Origin: Litorimonas sp964511495
Lineage (GTDB): Bacteria; Pseudomonadota; Alphaproteobacteria; Caulobacterales; Maricaulaceae
DNA length: 64,000 bases
Direction: 5' to 3'
NCBI GenBank assembly: GCA_964511495.1
Contig: CAZEFT010000001.1
Location: 1 to 64,000, forward strand
Both the position numbers and the translations under genes were made by a program. The notes under the pieces were generated by a model. That model made no database searches. It was not told the origin of the DNA and saw only the letters and a list, made by a program, of their open reading frames with translations. Every line of letters starts with the position of its first letter. The stretch's first letter is position 1. Shown one piece after another: positions 47,756 through 56,394 of this stretch.

Positions 47756-48747
47756 GACCGCCTGAATTTTGGAATCATCGCCACGGGCGTGATGCCGCAC
47801 CGGTTATTCGTACTTTGCTGTCGCCCATCTCTTGGCTGTACACAAAAGCCGTTCGTCGACGCTTCAAGACAACCCAAAGCTATGATGCAGGCATTCCCGT
47901 CATTTGTGTAGGGAATGCGACTTTGGGCGGCACCGGCAAAACGCCTGTCGTAATCTATTTGCTGCAAAGTCTCCGCCGTATGCAGATTAATGCAGTTGGC
48001 CTCACCCGGGGATATGGCGGCCAAGAAAAAGGCCCTATTCCCGTCCATCAACGACACACCGCCAAAGATGTCGGCGATGAACCCTTATTATTAGCGCGCC
48101 ATGGCCCCGTTTGGGTGTCCGAAGGCCGCGATGACGGCGCTCGCGCGGCTCAGTCTCATGGGGCACAAGTCATCGTCATGGATGATGGCCATCAAAATCC
48201 ACAACTCAGCAAGACATTGTCCCTGCTGGTTGTTGATGCCGAAACAGGCTTTGGTAATGGCTGTGTTTTTCCCGCAGGCCCGCTACGTGAACCCCTCGCC
48301 GATGCCTTGTCCCGCTCTGATGCGGTTATTTTGATGAAACCCTCATCGGATTATGAAATTGGCTCACATTTGGCCGATCAACTCAAAGGCCAGGTCGTCA
48401 TTGCAGCCTATTTAGCTCCGCAGAAAAAGCCGCCAAAGGGGCGTCTCTATGCTTTCGCAGGGATTGGGCGACCAAATAAGTTTTTTGATGCCCTGCGCCG
48501 TCACGGAGCCGAGATTGTCGAAGAAGTACCTTTCGCCGATCATCATGCCTATGATGATGCAGAGATTGAAAGCTTGTTCCTGCTTGCGAGTGAATATGAC
48601 GCGTCTCTCATCACGACAGAGAAAGACCATGTCCGTCTGCCCAAAGGCTATCGCAAAGGGGTTCACGCCTGGCCCGTCAAGGTCGTGTTTGAAGATGAGC
48701 TGATGATGCGCCGTTTGCTCCACCCGATTATTCGCTACGCTCAATAG
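47752..48747 (+). CDS. lpxK: Tetraacyldisaccharide 4'-kinase
   Basis: A 331-residue kinase that phosphorylates the lipid A precursor. Walker A in VGNATLGGTGKTPVVIYLLQ (near residues 57-76); RGYGGQ, GDEPLLLARHGPVW, and MDDGHQNP with the catalytic Asp/His pair. The start is GTG 47752, inside the waaA stop. Length is normal. Together with waaA and the acyltransferase it forms a lipid A/Kdo operon next to the polysaccharide locus. Confidence 0.94.
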   Translation: MRPPEFWNHRHGRDAAPVIRTLLSPISWLYTKAVRRRFKTTQSYDAGIPVICVGNATLGGTGKTPVVIYLLQSLRRMQINAVGLTRGYGGQEKGPIPVHQRHTAKDVGDEPLLLARHGPVWVSEGRDDGARAAQSHGAQVIVMDDGHQNPQLSKTLSLLVVDAETGFGNGCVFPAGPLREPLADALSRSDAVILMKPSSDYEIGSHLADQLKGQVVIAAYLAPQKKPPKGRLYAFAGIGRPNKFFDALRRHGAEIVEEVPFADHHAYDDAEIESLFLLASEYDASLITTEKDHVRLPKGYRKGVHAWPVKVVFEDELMMRRLLHPIIRYAQ

Positions 48748-48749
48748 TT

Positions 48750-49646
48750 ATGGCGGAGAGCGCCCCCAATCTTGGAAAGATAGTTGTCTGGCGCCTAGAA
48801 GCGCTAGCCTATGATATTGTCAGCGGTCTTCTGAGGTTGTTTCCCTTCGCTTGGGCCTCTGCCTTTGGCGGCGCTTTACTACGCCTTATCGGACCATTCA
48901 CCTCGAAACAAAAAATCGCCCGTAGAGGGCTAACTATTGCCTTTCCGGATAAAACAGAAAAAGAGATAGATGAGTTGCTCTCAGAGCAATGGAGCAATAT
49001 CGGACGCACATTCGCGGAGTTTCCTCTCATGCACCGCGTCAAAGCCTTTGAAGGCACACGGGTTAAAATTATTGGATTGGACATTTTCAAGGCCCATGCT
49101 CCCGGCATCATTGTCACCGGTCATTTTGCTAATTGGGAGATTATGGCAACTGTTTTAACCCAGTCGGGATTACCTGTGCGGATTACGTATCGCAAAATCA
49201 ATAACCCCTATATCGATAAGCGCGTCCGAAAAAAGCGCGAAGCCTATGGCACGAAATTTCTAGTGCAGAAATCTCGCCATAAAGGGGGACGAGAACTACT
49301 TGAAGCACTCAAACAAGGTGAATCTATTGCCATAATGAACGACCAAAAATTCAATACGGGTTTACCGATATCCTTTTTTGGGGAAGAGGCCATGACGGCA
49401 CAGGGCGCAACGCGATTAGCGTTGAAAACGGGGCGACCTCTTTTGCCAATGGCGGTGACACGTGACGAAGCCAATTTTACCGTCGAGTTTTTTGAACCCA
49501 TTTTTGTACAAGAGACAGGTCACCGGGAAACGGATGTTCACCGCGGTGTCGAAACCGTGACACGCTTTATCGAAGAACGAATCAAAGCTGCCCCCGCGCA
49601 ATGGTTTTGGGTGCATAGACGCTGGCCGAAATCTCTTTATAAATAA
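48750..49646 (+). CDS. Lipid A lauroyl/myristoyl acyltransferase (LpxL/HtrB family)
   Basis: A 298-residue membrane acyltransferase adding a secondary acyl chain to Kdo2-lipid IVA. HFANWE (near residues 128-133) is the HX4E catalytic motif. ARRGLTIAFPDKTEKEID and MNDQKFNTGLPISFFGEEA are also family features; the C-terminus WFWVHRRWPKS is typical. Starts two bases after the lpxK stop. LpxL versus LpxM specificity is not decidable by eye. Confidence 0.9.
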   Translation: MAESAPNLGKIVVWRLEALAYDIVSGLLRLFPFAWASAFGGALLRLIGPFTSKQKIARRGLTIAFPDKTEKEIDELLSEQWSNIGRTFAEFPLMHRVKAFEGTRVKIIGLDIFKAHAPGIIVTGHFANWEIMATVLTQSGLPVRITYRKINNPYIDKRVRKKREAYGTKFLVQKSRHKGGRELLEALKQGESIAIMNDQKFNTGLPISFFGEEAMTAQGATRLALKTGRPLLPMAVTRDEANFTVEFFEPIFVQETGHRETDVHRGVETVTRFIEERIKAAPAQWFWVHRRWPKSLYK

Positions 49647-49650
49647 AATC

Positions 49651-50091
49651 ATGAAACCTATTTATTCTCTTATGGCTATTGCCTGTCTCTCCTTTTCGAC
49701 GCTGTCTGCTTGTCAGTCAGAAAAAACTCAAGCGTATAGCCATCCCATTATCAGCGTTTATTCGCAGGGTTGGAATGACAAAGACTTAGAGACCATGGCC
49801 TCTCTTATGCATCCAGATATTACGTGGATGAGTGTCGAAGGAGACACGATTAAGGTCGAAGTCTCTGGTAAGGTCGCCCTAGTCGCAGAAATGAAAAATT
49901 GGTTTGAAGGTGAAAGCGCTTTACCGCGCGGCTCTCTTCGCGATTGGAGTGTAAACGGGAATTACGTCGCCGTAACGGAAACGGCGTCTTGGACCGCTAA
50001 AGACGGCTCGGAGAAATCACAAAGTGCTCTGAGCGTTTATGAGTTGGAAGATGACCTTATTCGACGGGTTTATTATTATCCCTCGACTTAA
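49651..50091 (+). CDS. SnoaL/NTF2-like lipoprotein
   Basis: A 146-residue protein with a signal peptide ending in LSAC (Cys near 20), so probably a lipoprotein. The remainder resembles an NTF2-like/DUF4440 fold: YSQGWNDKDLETMASLMHPD, then a sheet-rich C-terminus with VTETASWTAKDG and LSVYELEDDLIRRVYYYPS. These folds bind small molecules or act as enzymes, and no catalytic residues stand out. Begins five bases after the acyltransferase, so it is likely co-transcribed with the lipid A genes. Confidence 0.65.
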   Translation: MKPIYSLMAIACLSFSTLSACQSEKTQAYSHPIISVYSQGWNDKDLETMASLMHPDITWMSVEGDTIKVEVSGKVALVAEMKNWFEGESALPRGSLRDWSVNGNYVAVTETASWTAKDGSEKSQSALSVYELEDDLIRRVYYYPST

Positions 50092-50095
50092 GGTC

Positions 50096-50410
50096 TTAGG
50101 CGGTCTTCTTTTCTTTCGTATTGTCCCAGACGTCAAATTCATGGGCGATACAACGCTCGATTAATTTACGCCAAACCGGTTCAGCAATATCGGCAGACAG
50201 ACCTTGCTTTTTTGCTTCTGTCAGAACTTTACTGATAACATCTTCAATCCGATCCGCATCATATACCGCATCACGATTTTGTTTAATCCGTGCGGCTGCA
50301 TGCATATAGCCCTGACGCGTCACAAGCAGACGCACCAATTCCCTATCAAGGGCATCCACACCTTGGCGGACATCCGTCATGGTCTGACAGTCTTCAGGCT
50401 TGGGTGTCAT
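50096..50410 (-). CDS. AroQ-class chorismate mutase or isochorismate pyruvate-lyase-like protein
   Basis: A 104-residue all-helical protein. DVRQGVDALDRELVRLLVTR (residues about 13-32) is the N-terminal helix with the active-site Arg; KQ and DADRIEDVI follow. The start PKPEDCQTMTDVR is reminiscent of PchB-type isochorismate pyruvate lyases as well as chorismate mutases. It may serve phenylalanine/tyrosine synthesis; no salicylate genes are nearby, which favours mutase activity (inference). Its ATG overlaps the M23 gene stop by four bases. Confidence 0.82.
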   Translation of the reverse strand: MTPKPEDCQTMTDVRQGVDALDRELVRLLVTRQGYMHAAARIKQNRDAVYDADRIEDVISKVLTEAKKQGLSADIAEPVWRKLIERCIAHEFDVWDNTKEKKTA

Positions 50411-51429
50411 AATTTACTTTCAACGGAATAGGCTTGGGACGACCATTGTGTCAGTAACTCCGGATCCAAATTACGATTTCGCCATTTCAAACGCCAGCAT
50501 AAATGCGGGCCGGTTGAGCGGCCTTTTGACCCGACTGTGGCGATTTGTTCGCCCTGTTTCACGGCTTGTCCGTCTTTGACCAAAACGTCTTCATTGTGAA
50601 GATAATAGCTGATGAGGCCCTGCCCATGGTCGATCATGATCAGAGAGCCTTCAAAATACATCTCTTCACTGGCGAGGCTGACAATCCCGTCAGCGGGAGC
50701 CATTATTGGTGTACCCTTCGGCGCTGCTAAGTCCACACCATAATGGGGACGTTTGGGAATGCCGTTCAAAATGCGCTGCGCGCCAAAATTTGTCGTTTTT
50801 ATGTAATCGGCTTGAATGGGATAAATAAATCCATCCTTAAACCCAAGAGGTTCAACACGGGAGGCAAAGCCTTCCTTTTTAAGGGCTGAAGCTTTTTGAA
50901 TACGCGCCACTTCTTCGGGCGTATATTCATTCACCATGTTTTTCGGCAAACCATCAATGCGAGACGTGTCATAATCTCGTGGCGTGAAATTAAAGGAAAT
51001 ACGGTCTCCGGCATATTCGACAAAGTTGGTTTTTTCATCTCTGTCAAAACCGACGAATAAAATTCCGTTTTCATCAGCCGTTTCAAAATAAAAATCATCT
51101 TCACTCCGCGCGATTTTTACTTTGGCCTTTGGTTCGGTTTTACAGATAACCAAACCACCCTGTTTCGCCATCCCCGAGCAACTCATCGGGACGGGACCCG
51201 TCTTAGGAAGTTTACGGATTGATTGTTCGCTCGCTTGCGATGATAGATCTTGAGCCATTATCTTTTCATCCATGCTCGCCGTTTCAACAACCGCTTGGAC
51301 TTCTGTATGGTTCTCAGTCTTCTCAATTTCGACAGAGCGTGCACCTTGTTGCGAACAGGCCCCCAGTGTCAACATCAGACTGAACGCCAAACATGGCAGA
51401 GAAATGGAATAAGAGGCAGGGCTACGCAT
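50407..51429 (-). CDS. M23 (LytM) metallopeptidase-like protein with variant zinc motif
   Basis: A 340-residue exported protein with N-terminal hydrophobic segment and Cys in TLGACSQ (probable lipobox, Cys near 25). C-terminal LytM domain: HYGVD (His229, Asp233), DHGQGLISYYLHN, and GPHLCW in place of HxH (His309, Cys311). In LytM the first His of HxH is catalytic and the second a zinc ligand, so here Cys would replace a His ligand. It probably cuts or senses peptidoglycan cross-links. Between chorismate mutase and DUF2093 in a three-gene operon with overlapping ends. Confidence 0.85.
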   Translation of the reverse strand: MRSPASYSISLPCLAFSLMLTLGACSQQGARSVEIEKTENHTEVQAVVETASMDEKIMAQDLSSQASEQSIRKLPKTGPVPMSCSGMAKQGGLVICKTEPKAKVKIARSEDDFYFETADENGILFVGFDRDEKTNFVEYAGDRISFNFTPRDYDTSRIDGLPKNMVNEYTPEEVARIQKASALKKEGFASRVEPLGFKDGFIYPIQADYIKTTNFGAQRILNGIPKRPHYGVDLAAPKGTPIMAPADGIVSLASEEMYFEGSLIMIDHGQGLISYYLHNEDVLVKDGQAVKQGEQIATVGSKGRSTGPHLCWRLKWRNRNLDPELLTQWSSQAYSVESKL

Positions 51430-51638
51430 TAGCTATAATCGCCTCTATGGGCCTCAAGACTGGCTGCGGCGTCTTTATAGGCTTCTTGCCTGTCTGCACT
51501 CCAATAACGCAAACGATCCAGAGGAATTTTCTGCCCCGTCACAGCACAAATTACATAGGCGCCGGTTTTCATGATTGTGAAATCGGCATCACCATAATGG
51601 ATCTGAGCTTCGCCCTGATTTTGAAAAAAACTGTTCAT
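51429..51638 (-). CDS. DUF2093 protein
   Basis: A 69-residue protein matching DUF2093: QIHYGDADFTIMKTGAYVIC, then AVTGQKIPLDRLRYWSADRQEAY. This family is small and typical of alphaproteobacteria, with unknown function; one Cys (VICAVTG) and no second metal-ligand Cys is seen. I chose ATG 51638 over the TTG at 51653. The stop overlaps the M23 ATG (TAATG). Confidence 0.85.
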   Translation of the reverse strand: MNSFFQNQGEAQIHYGDADFTIMKTGAYVICAVTGQKIPLDRLRYWSADRQEAYKDAAASLEAHRGDYS

Positions 51639-51823
51639 GCCCCGCCTATACAAGCTTCCCTAAAAAAAGCGAAGACCGAATTACGCATAACAAACACCCA
51701 TATTCAGCAAGCTTTGCATCCATTAAAAGCCCTTCATATTCTGTCTTACTCCCTTGTTGACGGGCGAATGGCTCCTAAATTGACATCAGATGATGAAAAA
51801 AACCGTTTAAAGGAGTTTTTATA

Positions 51824-53272
51824 ATGCGTAAGTCTCTATTGATTGCGGCCAGTGGTCTGGCCCTGCTCGCAGCCCCCATTGCTCTCTCCACATCCGCTAT
51901 TTCGCAAGGCGTTTATTCCAATAGTGCCGCTATTGGAGAGAGCGGTGTTTTAACCATTGATAACACACGTGGTGTTCTGACAATGGCGCCCCTTTTGGAA
52001 CGTGTCACGCCTGCTGTTGTCTCCATTGATGTGGAAGGCACGAGCACGCCTGCCTCATCGCGTTTCGGAGAGCAGGAAGAAATGTTACGACGTTTCTTTG
52101 GCGACAGAATGCCTGATGTACAAAATCGTCCTAAACGCGGACTGGGTTCCGGCGTCATTATTGACGCCCGGGAAGGCTTAATCATTACTAATAATCACGT
52201 CGTCAAAGATGCGGACCGGATTACTATCACACTTGAGGATAAAAGAGAGTTAGAAGGTAAACTTATCGGAGCGGATCCAAAAACGGATTTGGCCTTGGTG
52301 AAAATTGATGCCCGTAACCTGAAGGCTTTAAAATTGGCTCAAAGCGGCAATGTCAAAGTGGGTGATTATGTCATCGCCGTCGGCAACCCTTTTGGCCTGT
52401 CTAGCACGGTCACATCCGGAATTGTCAGTGCCTTAGGCCGCGACCAAGCCGGTAGTGATAATTATCAAGATTACATCCAAACTGATGCATCAATTAATCC
52501 CGGTAATTCGGGCGGAGCTTTGGTGAACTCCAAAGGAGAGCTAATCGGTATCAATACTGCAATTTTGTCCCGTTCGGGCGGCAATAATGGGATCGGATTT
52601 GCCGTCCCGACCCGCATCGTTTCTTCTGTTGTCGAACAATTAAAAGAAAATGGTGAGGTACGCCGTGGCCGTATTGGTATCGGCATCCAAAATATCACAC
52701 CGGATTTACGGGAGTCTTTGGACCTGCCAACCTTAGACGGCGCGCTTGTCAGTTCTGTCTCTGAAGGCACGCCCGCCGATAAAGCCGGACTGAAAGAAGG
52801 TGATATTATCGTCGGCTTTAACGGCGATACCATTCAAGACAGCGGAGACATCCGGAATGCTGTCGGACTTGTCTTGCCGGGTACACGCACCGACATCACA
52901 TATATTCGTGACGGAAAACGCCGCACAACTCGTATCGAAGTCGCCGAGGTTGAAGAGGATCGCGAAGTCGTGATCGCCGAAGCCGAGGCAGAAGACATTC
53001 CAGCCATGGAAGCATTTTCCGGCGCATCAATCGGTAATATTCCGGATGATGTTGAACTTCGCGGTGGCGATAAAGGTGTTTATGTCATGTCAGTTGAGCG
53101 TAACTCCAAAGCCTATCGCGCAGGATTGCGCCGCGGCGATGTTATTCGCTCCGTCAATCTAAAAGACATCGATAATCTCGCACAATTTGAAAAGCGAATT
53201 GAAAGCAAGTCCGGCCCCTATGCTCTGTCCGTAGAGCGGAACGGTCAAAGGGTTCTTATGGCCGTGAAATAG
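51824..53272 (+). CDS. DegP/HtrA-family periplasmic serine protease
   Basis: A 482-residue exported Do-family protease. Signal peptide, then the trypsin-like domain with the triad His in TNNHVV (near 124), Asp in DLALVKI (near 154) and Ser in GNSGGAL (near 229). Two PDZ domains follow (VSEGTPADKAGLKEGDIIVGF; MSVERNSKAYRAGLRRGDVI). Role: removes misfolded envelope proteins. AAGGAG (51808-51813) is an ideal ribosome site. A stable hairpin follows the gene. Confidence 0.95.
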   Translation: MRKSLLIAASGLALLAAPIALSTSAISQGVYSNSAAIGESGVLTIDNTRGVLTMAPLLERVTPAVVSIDVEGTSTPASSRFGEQEEMLRRFFGDRMPDVQNRPKRGLGSGVIIDAREGLIITNNHVVKDADRITITLEDKRELEGKLIGADPKTDLALVKIDARNLKALKLAQSGNVKVGDYVIAVGNPFGLSSTVTSGIVSALGRDQAGSDNYQDYIQTDASINPGNSGGALVNSKGELIGINTAILSRSGGNNGIGFAVPTRIVSSVVEQLKENGEVRRGRIGIGIQNITPDLRESLDLPTLDGALVSSVSEGTPADKAGLKEGDIIVGFNGDTIQDSGDIRNAVGLVLPGTRTDITYIRDGKRRTTRIEVAEVEEDREVVIAEAEAEDIPAMEAFSGASIGNIPDDVELRGGDKGVYVMSVERNSKAYRAGLRRGDVIRSVNLKDIDNLAQFEKRIESKSGPYALSVERNGQRVLMAVK

Positions 53273-53288
53273 ACCTTTTCCTCCTTCG

Positions 53289-53317
53289 GCAGATTTCTAA
53301 GAATTGTAGAAATCTGC
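53289..53317 (+). terminator. Hairpin after the DegP-family gene
   Basis: GCAGATTTCTA (53289-53299) and TAGAAATCTGC (53307-53317) make a perfect 11-bp stem with a 7-base loop. The T-run (ATTTTTT) begins about a dozen bases later rather than at once, so it may be a terminator or a 3'-stabilising hairpin. Confidence 0.6.
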
Positions 53318-53395
53318 TTGAAATAGAATTTTTTAAGCGTCAGACTGTCACATGGCGGCTTTGTCGCTTAAAAAACCTAAAATAAGGGGAAAGTT

Positions 53396-53674
53396 ATGGA
53401 TATTATTGGTCTCGTTATCGGCTTAGCCGGAGGCGCCTTGGGAGGAAATGTTGCAGGTGCAGCAATGAAATCTCCTATGGGCACTGCTGGTCGAAGCCTG
53501 ACAGGTGTCGTCGGCGGTACATTGCTATCATTAGTGGCACAACATTTCGGCATCAGCCTTGGCGACCCAACCGCAGGCGGCAGCTTAGATGTGATGAGCA
53601 TTTTGAGTAATGTCATTTCAGGTGGTCTCGGCGGTGCAGCTTTGACAGCCATTTTAGGGGCAATCAAAAAATAG
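53396..53674 (+). CDS. Small Gly-rich inner-membrane protein
   Basis: A 92-residue hydrophobic protein, two or three membrane segments (IIGLVIGLAGGALGGNVAGA; LTGVVGGTLLSLVAQHFG; LSNVISGGLGGAALTAILG) and a short KK end. No named family can be assigned. AGGGGAAAG upstream is a good ribosome site; the terminator that follows makes it a monocistronic gene. Similar short proteins occur in alphaproteobacteria; function unknown. Confidence 0.65.
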   Translation: MDIIGLVIGLAGGALGGNVAGAAMKSPMGTAGRSLTGVVGGTLLSLVAQHFGISLGDPTAGGSLDVMSILSNVISGGLGGAALTAILGAIKK

Positions 53675-53716
53675 CCGCGCACAAATTTAATAACCCTTCA
53701 AAAACGGGTTAAAGAT

Positions 53717-53752
53717 AACCTGCCTATACACATCGCTATAGGCGGGTTTTTT
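53717..53752. terminator. Bidirectional intrinsic terminator
   Basis: AACCTGCCTATA (53717-53728) pairs with TATAGGCGGGTT (53737-53748), one G-U pair, then TTTT; the A-rich sequence on the other side serves the minus strand. It ends the small membrane-protein gene and the metH unit, overlapping the metH stop codon. Confidence 0.88.
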
Positions 53753-56390
53753 AATAGTTAAGAATGGGAGCTAACCAACGCTCCGCATCATCGACGCTCA
53801 TATCCTTTCGACGGGCATAATCTTCGACTTGGTCTTTTTCGATTTTGCCAACGCCAAAATATACGCTGTCAGGATGCCCAAAATAAATCCCGGAAACAGA
53901 ACTGGCCGGATGCATGGCGAAACTCTGCGTCAGGACGACCTCGGTTTCCTTTGTCGCATCCAATAAGTTAAATAATGTCGCTTTTTCCGTATGATCAGGT
54001 TGCGCAGGATAACCTGGTGCGGGGCGGATACCGGCATATTTCTCAGCAATAAGCTCATCGCCCATAGCGGTTTCATCCGGCGCATATCCCCAATATTCCA
54101 TCCGAACGCGCTTATGCAAATGTTCCGCAAAGGCTTCTGCCAGACGGTCGCAAAGAGCTTTGAACAGAATAGAATTGTAGTCATCTCCGGCCGACTCAAA
54201 CGCTTTTGAGCGCGTCTCTTCACCTAATCCGGCTGTCACACAAAAACCGCCAATATAATCCCCGTCGGGCGAGCAGAAATCAGACACACAATAATTTGGC
54301 TTGCGCTTACTGCCTTTACTGATCTGCTGACGGAGACCGTGAAACGTTCCGGCTTTTTGCGTCATGGCTTCATCCTCGAAGACATCAACATCATCACCAT
54401 TTTGTTTAGCGGGCCAGAAGCCGAAGACCGCATTAGCCTTCACCCATTTCTCCGCAATCATCTCATCCAACATAGCATTAGCATCTCGGAAAAGATCACG
54501 GGCGGCCTCGCCGTAATTCTCATTCTCCAAAATGGCGGGATAGCGACCTTTTAATTCCCACGTCGCAAAGAACGGGGTCCAGTCGATAAAATCACGCAAT
54601 TTTTCGAGCGGGTAATCCAGTAAAGTCTTTGTGCCTGTAAAGCTCGGCTTATGCGGCGTGTAAGCGTCCCATCCACCTTTAGGGTTCCAAGCATTATCCC
54701 GTGCTTCCTTTAAAGTGAGGCGGGCCTTCGCGGATTGTCCACGTTGATGAGCCTCGCGGGCTTTGACATAGTCAGCCTTAATATCCGCTTGATACGCATC
54801 CGAACCATCCCCCAAGAGGGCGCCTACCACGCCGACAGCGCGAGAGGCATCAGTCACATAAACCACTTGTCCGTTCTCATAGGCTGGATCAATTTTCACG
54901 GCGGTATGCGTTTTGGAAGTTGTCGCACCGCCAATAAGCAAAGGCATATCCATGCCTAATCGCTGCATTTCTTTCCCGACATAGACCATCTCATCAAGAG
55001 ACGGAGTGATAAGTCCGGACAGGCCGATCATATCAACATCATGTTCCTTGGCGGCATCAAGAATTTTGTCGCAGGGTACCATCACGCCCAAATCAACGAC
55101 GTCATAGCCGTTACATTGTAGCACAACGCCGACAATATTCTTGCCGATATCGTGAACGTCACCCTTCACGGTTGCCATCAAGACACGACCATTGGAAGAC
55201 CCTGCGGTGCCCAACTCTTCTTTCTCCGCTTCCATATAAGGCATAAGATGCGCCACGGAGGCTTTCATCACACGAGCCGATTTCACGACTTGCGGCAGAA
55301 ACATTTTTCCTGAGCCAAATAAGTCACCGACGACATTCATTCCGTCCATTAGCGGGCCTTCGATCACATGAAGCGGACGGTCCGCATTCTGACGCGCCTC
55401 TTCTGTGTCCTCAACGATGTAATCCGTGATGCCGCGCACAAGTGCGTGTTCCAGACGTTTATTGACAGGAAGCTCCCGCCATTTCGTATCCACAACAGAG
55501 GCTTTGGCTTTGCCGTCACCGCGATATTTCTCGGCAACATCCAAGAGGCGGTCTGTTGCATCATCGCGGCGGTTCAAAATGACATCTTCTACGCGTTCCC
55601 GCAATTCATCCGGAATATCATCATAAATGGTCAACTGACCGGCATTAACAATCGCCATGTCCAGACCCGCCGGAATGGCGTGATATAGAAAGACTGAGTG
55701 CATAGCTTCACGCACAGGTTCATTACCGCGAAACGCGAAACTCACATTTGATAAGCCGCCAGAAATCCGCGCATGAGGTAAATTGGTTTTGATGCGTTTA
55801 CACGCCTCAATAAAGTCGACGGAATAATTATTATGCTCTTCGATACCTGTCGCAACGGCGAAAATGTTTGGGTCAAAAATAATATCTTCAGGTGGGAAAT
55901 TAATTTCTTCCGTCAGAAGTTTATAAGCTCGCTCACAGATTTCATATTTATGATCGGCTGTCTCTGCCTGACCTTCTTCGTCAAAAGCCATGACGACAAC
56001 AGCCGCACCGAGGTCTCGACACTTTTTAGCTTGTTCTAGAAATGGCGCTTCGCCCTCTTTCATGGAGATAGAATTGACGACAGCCTTACCCTGAATACAT
56101 TTCAAGCCCGCTTCAAGAACTTCCCATTTCGAACTATCAACCATGATTGGCACACGGGAGATATCAGGCTCGCCTGCCAAAAGTTGCAGAAAACGCGTCA
56201 TGGCAGCGACGGCATCAATCAAGCCATCATCCATGTTTATATCAATAATTTGTGCGCCATTTTCGACCTGCTGCCGCGCCACGGAAAGGGCTTTGTCAAA
56301 ATCACCTTTGACAATCATCTTCTTGAACCGGGCCGAGCCGGACACATTGGTCCGCTCTCCGACATTTATGAACTGTGTAGTAGAGGTCAT
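53751..56390 (-). CDS. metH: Methionine synthase, pterin/B12/activation part (split MetH)
   Basis: An 879-residue B12-dependent methionine synthase lacking the homocysteine domain. Pterin-binding domain: FINVGERTNVSGSARFKK (residues 6-23) and IVDSSKWEV-like segments. Cobalamin domain: DVHDIGKN near residue 407, giving the axial His. SAM-dependent reactivation domain follows, with RPAPGYPAQPDHTEK near the C-terminus. I start at ATG 56390; upstream in-frame codons run into the metH1 coding sequence on the same strand. Separated from the homocysteine-binding part by four bases. Split MetH is typical of alphaproteobacteria, so this is not a frameshift. Confidence 0.95.
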   Translation of the reverse strand: MTSTTQFINVGERTNVSGSARFKKMIVKGDFDKALSVARQQVENGAQIIDINMDDGLIDAVAAMTRFLQLLAGEPDISRVPIMVDSSKWEVLEAGLKCIQGKAVVNSISMKEGEAPFLEQAKKCRDLGAAVVVMAFDEEGQAETADHKYEICERAYKLLTEEINFPPEDIIFDPNIFAVATGIEEHNNYSVDFIEACKRIKTNLPHARISGGLSNVSFAFRGNEPVREAMHSVFLYHAIPAGLDMAIVNAGQLTIYDDIPDELRERVEDVILNRRDDATDRLLDVAEKYRGDGKAKASVVDTKWRELPVNKRLEHALVRGITDYIVEDTEEARQNADRPLHVIEGPLMDGMNVVGDLFGSGKMFLPQVVKSARVMKASVAHLMPYMEAEKEELGTAGSSNGRVLMATVKGDVHDIGKNIVGVVLQCNGYDVVDLGVMVPCDKILDAAKEHDVDMIGLSGLITPSLDEMVYVGKEMQRLGMDMPLLIGGATTSKTHTAVKIDPAYENGQVVYVTDASRAVGVVGALLGDGSDAYQADIKADYVKAREAHQRGQSAKARLTLKEARDNAWNPKGGWDAYTPHKPSFTGTKTLLDYPLEKLRDFIDWTPFFATWELKGRYPAILENENYGEAARDLFRDANAMLDEMIAEKWVKANAVFGFWPAKQNGDDVDVFEDEAMTQKAGTFHGLRQQISKGSKRKPNYCVSDFCSPDGDYIGGFCVTAGLGEETRSKAFESAGDDYNSILFKALCDRLAEAFAEHLHKRVRMEYWGYAPDETAMGDELIAEKYAGIRPAPGYPAQPDHTEKATLFNLLDATKETEVVLTQSFAMHPASSVSGIYFGHPDSVYFGVGKIEKDQVEDYARRKDMSVDDAERWLAPILNY

Positions 56391-56394
56391 GACC

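Noticed and set aside
51597..51824. 75-aa plus-strand reading frame ending in TAATG with the DegP-type gene
   Set aside because: Its start lies on the opposite strand of the DUF2093 gene and its end is the ribosome site of the protease; more likely a chance frame, though not excluded.
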